Assembly: GCA_963922595.1 (NCBI GenBank)
Contig: CAWUIM010000089.1
Span: forward strand, 1-11,265
DNA length: 11,265 bases
Reading direction: 5' to 3'
From: JAJFFW01 sp963922595
Lineage (GTDB): Bacteria > Pseudomonadota > Alphaproteobacteria > Caulobacterales > Parvularculaceae
In this document: piece by piece, positions 1 through 4,501 of the stretch
Layout: the number at the start of each line of letters is the position of its first letter
How positions within the stretch are numbered: the first letter of the stretch is position 1
Made by a program: the position numbers and the translations under genes
Notes under the pieces: generated by a model
The model's input: only the letters and a program-made list of their open reading frames with translations
Told to the model about the DNA's origin: nothing
The model's database searches: none

Positions 1-1248
1 ACGGGCAATTTCAGCCTCGCGAATGGCACGCTCGCGCGCAATATCGGCGGCGCGCGGCGCGTTCTCGCCGGTGACGGCGCCGCGAATCTCGTTCAGCGAT
101 TCGCGCAGACGATCGCGGCGGTCGGGCGCAAAGGCGAGATTGGAGAGCGCGCCGGCCAAAACCCCGGCGAGGAGAAAGGCCGTCGCCCCGCCCACAATCG
201 CAAACAGAAGCCCCGGGTATTGTTCAAAGCCGCTGATGATTTCAAAATCGAGCCGCTCCAGAACTTCCGCCGCCGAATAACCGCTGACATTTAGAAGAAG
301 CGAAAAGCCGAACCCGCCGCCCGCAAGCGCGCCGATGAGGGCGCCGAGCCCAAGCCCTTCGGTCCAGGCGGCGCTGACGGCGCCCGCGGCCCCGCCGCCC
401 GATCCGGAAAGATAGTCGCGATAAGTATCGACCGCGCCGCGCATTTGTTCGTCGCTGTCGGCGGCGCGCGCATCGGCGAGAAAAGAGACGTCTTCATAAA
501 GAAGCATCGCTTCTTGCGCGGTCACATGCGCTTCGGAGACTTCCGCCGCCACGCTGTCGTCGGAGCGGCCCTTGTCGGCGAGGGCGTCGCGATGGTCTTT
601 GAGGCGCGCGTCATAATCTTTCAACATCTGCGCGACGCGCAGGCCGAAGTTCTGCGACTTCGACTGGATGTCGGCCTTCAACGAGATCGCCCGCGCAATC
701 ACCAACATTAAGAGCGCAATCGCGGCGAGACCGCCGGCGCCGCCGAGGGTGAAGAAGGTGGAAGCGATCGTCGACGCGTCGGCGACCGACATCCCGCTCT
801 TGGTGACCCCGGCGCCGTCGATCAACGCCGAGGTGCGCGCCTGATGGAAGTAAATGGCGATGGCGATCCACGCGGCGGCGATGAAGAGCCGCAACATGCC
901 GGCCACCTGACTGGTGTCGGCGCTGGCGCGGGCGATGAGCGTGCGTTTGACGCCATTCGCCAGATCGCCCAATTCGCTGATGCGCTCGGAGTTTCGCCGG
1001 GCGCTTGTCTGGAGCATGGACGGCAGATCGCGCCCGTGGCCGTATCGCCCCCCGGTTGCATCCATGGAGGCGTGGTCGCGCGGGGCGGCGCTTTCAAACG
1101 AAAGGGGCAGGAGCGTCGCCCGATGGTCCGGCGGCGGCCCGGCCGAGTCGGCCGAAGGTCTCGCGAACCGCCGGCGCAAAGGGCCGGCGAGACGGGCGAT
1201 CAGCCCGGACCCCGCGCTCTCCCCGCCATTTTTCTCGTCATTCGCCAT
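1..1248 (-). CDS. Partial multi-pass membrane protein of unknown function (C-terminus beyond the window)
   Basis: Reading the minus strand from ATG at 1248, the frame stays open for 416 codons to base 1, so the gene runs off the left edge. I do not recognise the family. The first ~115 residues are hydrophilic and Arg/Pro/Ser-rich. Likely membrane helices lie at about 119-134, 161-184, 299-319 and 347-372. The loop at about 189-290 is charged and probably helical or coiled-coil (motifs KADIQSKSQNF, MLKDYDARLKDH, EDVSFLADARA). After the fourth helix comes a charged stretch (RRDRLRESLNEIRG) continuing off the edge. A GGGG run about 10 nt before the ATG could act as a weak ribosome site. Codon use is typical of the window, with G/C at most third positions, which supports a real gene over the several plus-strand frames across the same bases. 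It is divergent from the arsR operon. Whether it is functionally linked to that operon is unknown. Confidence 0.85.
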   Translation of the reverse strand, partial: MANDEKNGGESAGSGLIARLAGPLRRRFARPSADSAGPPPDHRATLLPLSFESAAPRDHASMDATGGRYGHGRDLPSMLQTSARRNSERISELGDLANGVKRTLIARASADTSQVAGMLRLFIAAAWIAIAIYFHQARTSALIDGAGVTKSGMSVADASTIASTFFTLGGAGGLAAIALLMLVIARAISLKADIQSKSQNFGLRVAQMLKDYDARLKDHRDALADKGRSDDSVAAEVSEAHVTAQEAMLLYEDVSFLADARAADSDEQMRGAVDTYRDYLSGSGGGAAGAVSAAWTEGLGLGALIGALAGGGFGFSLLLNVSGYSAAEVLERLDFEIISGFEQYPGLLFAIVGGATAFLLAGVLAGALSNLAFAPDRRDRLRESLNEIRGAVTGENAPRAADIARERAIREAEIAR

Positions 1249-1332
1249 CGGCTTACCCCAACATCCCCGTTTGGTGGGAGATCATAGCTGAAAAAACGTC
1301 GGAGTCCCAGAAGGGTGGGGTTGGGGATATTT

Positions 1333-1361
1333 GTTATAGGCGGTCGGTGTCCCTTGCGCTC
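1333..1361 (-). promoter_or_regulatory. Putative promoter of the leftward membrane gene
   Basis: On the minus strand TATAAC (1338-1333) matches five of six bases of the sigma-70 -10 consensus. The hexamer 17 bp upstream (1361-1356, GAGCGC) is a poor -35, so basal activity would be low or depend on an activator. The predicted start near 1326 leaves a leader of about 78 nt before the ATG at 1248. This is inference from consensus matching only. Confidence 0.4.
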
Positions 1362-1380
1362 GCCACCGGTGGTAAGCACA
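1355..1380. promoter_or_regulatory. 26-bp imperfect palindrome, candidate operator
   Basis: The core CCACCGGTGG (1363-1372) is a perfect 10-bp palindrome. Five of the eight flanking base pairs on each side also match, giving 20 of 26 symmetric positions. The centre (1367.5) falls about 41.5 bp upstream of the predicted leftward start, covering the weak -35, which is the classic class II activator position. The cognate regulator is not identifiable from the sequence. Confidence 0.4.
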
Positions 1381-1451
1381 CCTTTGGGCATTTGGTTTTC
1401 GAGGAGCCCGCCGCCTCACTAAAATGTTAGCCGCGGACTGATCCGATCCGC

Positions 1452-1530
1452 TTGACTCTCACGTATTCAAAGCTAATTAGATGCGCATCCTTATGCCTGC
1501 AAAGACTTGCAGATATGAAGATTTGATAAC
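1452..1530 (+). promoter_or_regulatory. Putative promoter/operator region of the arsR operon
   Basis: An AT-richer stretch 80-160 bp before arsR contains TTGACT (1452-1457, five of six bases of a -35 box) and GATAAC (1525-1530, four of six bases of a -10 box). These two are not correctly spaced with each other, so the exact promoter is uncertain. Between them lie dyads: CTAATTAG (1473-1480), ATGCGCAT (1481-1488), GCAT-N4-ATGC (1485-1496) and CTGCAA-N4-TTGCAG (1497-1512). ArsR-family proteins bind such inverted repeats near their own promoters, so autoregulation here is a reasonable inference. Confidence 0.35.
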
Positions 1531-1610
1531 GACCTTGTGAACGGCTGTGTTTCGCCCTGCGCGGGCTGGGTCGCTATCGAAGGTCGCAACCGCAACGGGA
1601 ACGAAAGCCT

Positions 1611-1964
1611 ATGCCGAGCCGACAGCTCATTGCGAAAGAACTGGCGGAGATTTTCAAGGTGATCGCGCATCCCGATCGCATTCGCCTGATTGAAGAGCTG
1701 CGCGGCGGGGAGAGCGACGTCAATTCACTGGCGAAGACTTTGGACCTGCCTGGGCCGCGCGTCTCCCAGCACCTTTCGCTCATGCGCGCGCACAAGCTCG
1801 TGGACGAGCGGCGCGACGGCCGGCGCCATCTCTATTCCCTCATCCAGCCGGAAATTGCAGGTTGGATTGTCGAGGGCGTCGATTTCATCGAAGGCCGCAA
1901 CACCGGAATCAACAAGACTGTCATTAAAAACGCCAGGCGTCTTTGGACGACGTCGGCTTCTTAA
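1611..1964 (+). CDS. ArsR/SmtB-family winged-helix transcriptional regulator
   Basis: A 117-residue protein of normal length for the family. The opening helix and the I-A-H-P-D-R-I-R-L-I segment (18-27) are the typical ArsR signature. The helix-turn-helix runs over about 36-64, with recognition helix GPRVSQHLSLMRAHKLV (48-64), followed by the wing RRDGRRHLYSL (67-77). There is no cysteine at all, so the classical alpha3 Cys site for arsenic, cadmium or lead and thiol-based redox sensing are ruled out. No clear Asp/His alpha5 metal site is visible either. The signal is therefore unknown. It lies 21 bp upstream of the carbonic anhydrase gene in the same direction and presumably regulates that gene and the SulP transporter. 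The ribosome site is weak (GGAA near 1599). The C-terminal extension after about residue 95 (NTGINKTVIKNARR) is basic. Confidence 0.88.
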   Translation: MPSRQLIAKELAEIFKVIAHPDRIRLIEELRGGESDVNSLAKTLDLPGPRVSQHLSLMRAHKLVDERRDGRRHLYSLIQPEIAGWIVEGVDFIEGRNTGINKTVIKNARRLWTTSAS

Positions 1965-1985
1965 CGCCCAAAAGGAGAGAACCTA

Positions 1986-2651
1986 ATGCCCCACTTCGCC
2001 GCTGGTGTCGTAAAATTCCAGAACGAGGTCTATCCCCAGAAGAAGGAATTGTTTGAAAAGCTGAGCCAGGGCCAATCGCCCGAGGCGCTTTTCATCACCT
2101 GTTCCGATTCACGCATTGAAACCGCGATGATCACGCAAACGGATCCGGGCGAGCTCTTCATTTGCCGGAATGCGGGCAATATCGTGCCGCCGCATACGAA
2201 CCATACCGGCGGCATGACCGCGTCGATCGAATTCGCTGTCGCCGCCTTGAAAGTACCGCACATCGTTGTGTGCGGACACACCGAATGCGGCGCCATGAAA
2301 GGCGCCATGAACCCGGAAGGCCTCGACGCGCTGCCCCATGTGAAAGAATGGCTGAGCTATTCGCGCGCTGCGGTTCAGATCGTTCAGGAAGCGGGGTCCG
2401 CGTCGTCCGATCAGGAGAAGATGGACTTGCTGCTGGAGCAAAATGTCATCCTGCAATTGCAGCATCTGAAAACGCACCCCGCCGTCGCCGTGCGCCTCGC
2501 CAAAGGCGATCTGGAACTGCACGGATGGGTCTACGACATCAAGACCGGCGATGTGCGCGCTTATTGCGAAGCCGACAATAAATTTGAATCCGTCAACGAT
2601 CGGTATGCGTCTGAAATCGCTAAAATTGCGACCGGCGATTGCGCCGCTTAA
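1986..2651 (+). CDS. Beta-class carbonic anhydrase
   Basis: This enzyme interconverts CO2 and bicarbonate in the cytoplasm with a zinc ion. The 221-residue length is standard for the bacterial beta class (CynT/Can type). Zinc ligands are Cys39 and Asp41 in TCSDSR, and His98 and Cys101 in GHTECGAM. Arg43, the dyad partner of Asp41, is present, as is the conserved RNAGN segment (61-65). Start is the ATG at 1986, 7 nt after a strong AGGAGA (1973-1978). It lies between the arsR gene (21-bp gap) and a BicA-like SulP transporter (20-bp gap), which points to a dedicated bicarbonate acquisition unit rather than cyanate metabolism. I therefore do not assign cynT or can with certainty. Confidence 0.96.
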   Translation: MPHFAAGVVKFQNEVYPQKKELFEKLSQGQSPEALFITCSDSRIETAMITQTDPGELFICRNAGNIVPPHTNHTGGMTASIEFAVAALKVPHIVVCGHTECGAMKGAMNPEGLDALPHVKEWLSYSRAAVQIVQEAGSASSDQEKMDLLLEQNVILQLQHLKTHPAVAVRLAKGDLELHGWVYDIKTGDVRAYCEADNKFESVNDRYASEIAKIATGDCAA

Positions 2652-2671
2652 CCGTTCAAGGAGAGACACTT

Positions 2672-4366
2672 ATGTCAGACACAACCAAGGCCGGCTTTTT
2701 GAACGGCTATTTCGACACCTCAAACATGAAGGGCGATGTGTTCGGCGGCCTGACCGCCGGCATCGTCGCCTTGCCGCTGGCGCTCGCCTTCGGCGAAGCC
2801 TCCGGCGCCGGCCCGATCGCTGGTCTGTGGGGCGCTATCTTTGTAGGCTTTTTCGCCTCGCTTTTCGGCGGCACCGGCTCGCAGATTTCTGGTCCGACAG
2901 GACCGATGGTCGTTGTCTTCGCCGGCGTCTTTGCGTCATTGAGCAGCAATCCCGCGCTTGTCTTCTCCGCGGTGGTGCTCGCGGGCGTCCTGCAGATTTT
3001 GTTCGGCGTACTCCGATTGGGGCAATATATCCGGCTTGTTCCGTATCCGGTGATTTCCGGCTTCATGAGCGGCATCGGCGTGATCATTATCGCCCTGCAG
3101 CTCTCAAGGCTTTTCGGGCATGAGCCAGACGGCGGCGGAACTATCCCGGCGCTGACCGCGATCCCTGGCGCCGTTATGGCGCCGAACTGGGCGGCGTTGA
3201 TCATCGGCCTTGTTAGTCTCGTCACAATTTTCTTCTGGCCGAAAAATCTTGGCAAATGGGTGCCGGGCGCGTTGGCGGCGTTGATCATCGGCACTCTGTT
3301 GAGCCTCGTCCTGAAGGGCGCGCCGATCCTCGGCGATATCCCGACCGGGCTGCCTTCGTTCGTGATGCCGACCTTCACGCAAGACACCTTTCTTATCGTA
3401 TTGGAAGCGGCGTTCATTCTCGCGGTCCTCGGCGCGATCGATAGTCTGCTCACATCGCTTGTGGCCGACAACATGACCCGCACGCGCCACCATTCCGATA
3501 AGGAATTGATCGGTCAGGGCATCGGCAACTCCATCGCCGGTCTCTTCGGCGCCATTCCGGGCGCCGGCGCGACGATGCGAACGGTTGTGAACATTCGCAC
3601 CGGCGGTCAGACCCGCATTTCCGGCATGTTGCACTCGCTCGTGCTGCTCGCGGTGGTCGTCAGCCTGTCGCCGCTCGCCTCGCAGATCCCGCATGCGGTG
3701 CTGGCCGGCATTCTCGTCAAGGTTGGCTACGACATTATCGACGTTTCTTACCTGAAGAACGCACACCGTGGTCCGCGCTGGGATTTGGCGCTGATGGCGC
3801 TCGTCCTTGGACTGACGGTGTTTGTTGATCTGATCACGGCTGTTGCAGCAGGCGTTGTCCTCGCGGCGCTCGCTTTCGTGAAAAAGATGGCGGACGATCA
3901 GTTGAAAGCCTTCGGCGAAGCGCAGCCGCGGGTCACCACGGAAGAAGAACGTGCGCTCTTGAAAGACGCCGGCGGCCGCATCACCATGTTCGACTTCGGC
4001 GGACCGTTGAGCTTCGGCGCGGCGGCGGATGTCGGCCACCAGGTGCGCGAGAGCGTGAAGGAACATCAAAGCGCGATCATTCTCGACTTCTCGCGCGTGC
4101 CCTTCATCGACGTCTCGGCGGCGCGCGCCGTTGAGACCATCGCCTGCGATGCGCGTCAGGCCCACAAGACGGTCTATGTGACGGGCATGAACGACGAGGT
4201 TAAGCGCGTCCTCGCCGGGCTTAACGCGGACCATTGTCTGCCCGCGGACACCCAATATGAGCATCGCATCGATGCGCTGAAAGCGGCCCTCGCAGAAGTC
4301 ACGGCGGCCACGGAAAAAAAAGCGGACGTGATGAGCGCAGCGGCGAGCTTGTCACCCGCTGAATAA
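2672..4366 (+). CDS. SulP/SLC26-family anion transporter, BicA-like, probable Na+/bicarbonate symporter
   Basis: A 564-residue inner-membrane protein with a SulP transport core (about 20-415) and a C-terminal cytoplasmic STAS domain (about 437-545). The core has the conserved GSQISGPTGPM segment of the third helix. Residues Asp257 and Thr261 (IDSLLTS) and Gly299-Ala300-Thr301 (PGAGATMRT) match in spacing and identity the Na+ site reported for cyanobacterial BicA (Asp258, Thr262, Gly300-Ala301-Thr302, from memory). Bicarbonate is therefore a better substrate guess than sulfate, and the neighbouring carbonic anhydrase supports this. The STAS domain keeps D480-V-S. I chose ATG 2672 because AGGAGA lies 7 nt upstream (2659-2664). 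An in-frame TTG at 2639 lies inside the carbonic anhydrase gene and has no such site. A hairpin terminator follows. Confidence 0.93.
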   Translation: MSDTTKAGFLNGYFDTSNMKGDVFGGLTAGIVALPLALAFGEASGAGPIAGLWGAIFVGFFASLFGGTGSQISGPTGPMVVVFAGVFASLSSNPALVFSAVVLAGVLQILFGVLRLGQYIRLVPYPVISGFMSGIGVIIIALQLSRLFGHEPDGGGTIPALTAIPGAVMAPNWAALIIGLVSLVTIFFWPKNLGKWVPGALAALIIGTLLSLVLKGAPILGDIPTGLPSFVMPTFTQDTFLIVLEAAFILAVLGAIDSLLTSLVADNMTRTRHHSDKELIGQGIGNSIAGLFGAIPGAGATMRTVVNIRTGGQTRISGMLHSLVLLAVVVSLSPLASQIPHAVLAGILVKVGYDIIDVSYLKNAHRGPRWDLALMALVLGLTVFVDLITAVAAGVVLAALAFVKKMADDQLKAFGEAQPRVTTEEERALLKDAGGRITMFDFGGPLSFGAAADVGHQVRESVKEHQSAIILDFSRVPFIDVSAARAVETIACDARQAHKTVYVTGMNDEVKRVLAGLNADHCLPADTQYEHRIDALKAALAEVTAATEKKADVMSAAASLSPAE

Positions 4367-4396
4367 GCCGCGCGTTACAATCAAATCGCACAATTG

Positions 4397-4423
4397 AAAC
4401 CGGCGCTTGCGAGCGCCGGTTTT
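4397..4423 (+). terminator. Rho-independent terminator after the SulP gene
   Basis: An 11-bp perfect stem (AAACCGGCGCT at 4397-4407 with AGCGCCGGTTT at 4412-4422) closes a TGCG tetraloop, and the 3' side ends in four T residues. It lies 31 bp after the SulP stop. The short T tract makes it moderately strong. It ends the arsR-carbonic anhydrase-SulP unit and separates it from the peptidase gene. Confidence 0.85.
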
Positions 4424-4441
4424 CATTTGCGGCGAAGAGAA

Positions 4442-4468
4442 TAGACAAGCCCTTTCAGATGCGATTAT
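4442..4468 (+). promoter_or_regulatory. Putative promoter of the M16 peptidase gene
   Basis: TAGACA (4442-4447, five of six -35 bases) and GATTAT (4463-4468, four of six -10 bases) are separated by 15 bp, shorter than the ideal 17. A start near 4475 would leave a leader of about 27 nt. The position just after the terminator makes an independent promoter here likely, though the exact boxes are tentative. Confidence 0.35.
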
Positions 4469-4483
4469 GTGACAAATGTCACG
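4468..4483. promoter_or_regulatory. CRP/FNR-like palindromic operator before the M16 peptidase
   Basis: GTGACA-AA-TGTCAC (4469-4482) is a perfect inverted repeat. With flanks it reads TGTGA-N6-TCACG, nine of ten conserved bases of the CRP consensus TGTGA-N6-TCACA. It lies 18 bp before the ATG at 4502, downstream of the likely -10, so binding there would more plausibly repress than activate. An in-frame GTG at 4469 falls inside the palindrome and is not the start. Confidence 0.5.
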
Positions 4484-4501
4484 ACGCCTTCAGGAGAGAC
4501 C

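Larger units (their letters stand above)
1249..1610. other. Divergent intergenic region, 362 bp
   Basis: No convincing coding frame is present; the short frames crossing it lack ribosome sites and have poor codon bias. Composition shifts from GC-rich coding to a more AT-rich stretch around 1450-1530. It separates the minus-strand membrane gene from the plus-strand arsR-carbonic anhydrase-SulP operon, so it should hold promoters in both directions. Candidate elements are a 26-bp dyad at 1355-1380, a minus-strand -10 box at 1333-1338, a TTGACT hexamer at 1452-1457, a run of abutting palindromes at 1473-1512 and a GATAAC box at 1525-1530. The region 1540-1600 would be the 5' leader of arsR and contains only a short GCCC/GGGC hairpin (1554-1566). 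Confidence 0.7.

Noticed and set aside
844..1287. Plus-strand open frames of 125-147 codons between 844 and 1430
   Set aside because: They lie antisense to the 416-codon minus-strand gene, are Arg/Gly/Pro-rich with no recognisable domain and no ribosome site. They are typical shadows in GC-rich DNA.
1302..1458. Two GANTC (CcrM methylation) sites in the intergenic region, at 1302 and 1454
   Set aside because: One to two copies are expected by chance in 362 bp of this composition, so cell-cycle control cannot be claimed.
1554..1566. GCCC-N5-GGGC hairpin in the arsR leader
   Set aside because: Only a four-base-pair stem, no T tract and no riboswitch-like architecture around it; likely chance in GC-rich DNA.
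2639..2671. Upstream TTG start for the SulP gene overlapping the carbonic anhydrase
   Set aside because: The ATG at 2672 has an AGGAGA at ideal spacing, while the TTG lies within the previous gene and has none.
3104..4264. 386-codon minus-strand frame antisense to the SulP gene
   Set aside because: The sense strand encodes an unmistakable SulP protein. The antisense product is His/Arg/Asp-rich with no domain, as expected from a GC-rich mirror frame.
4469..4501. Upstream GTG start for the M16 peptidase
   Set aside because: It would add 11 polar residues before the signal peptide, and the GTG is part of a palindromic operator-like site. ATG 4502 has its own AGGAGA.
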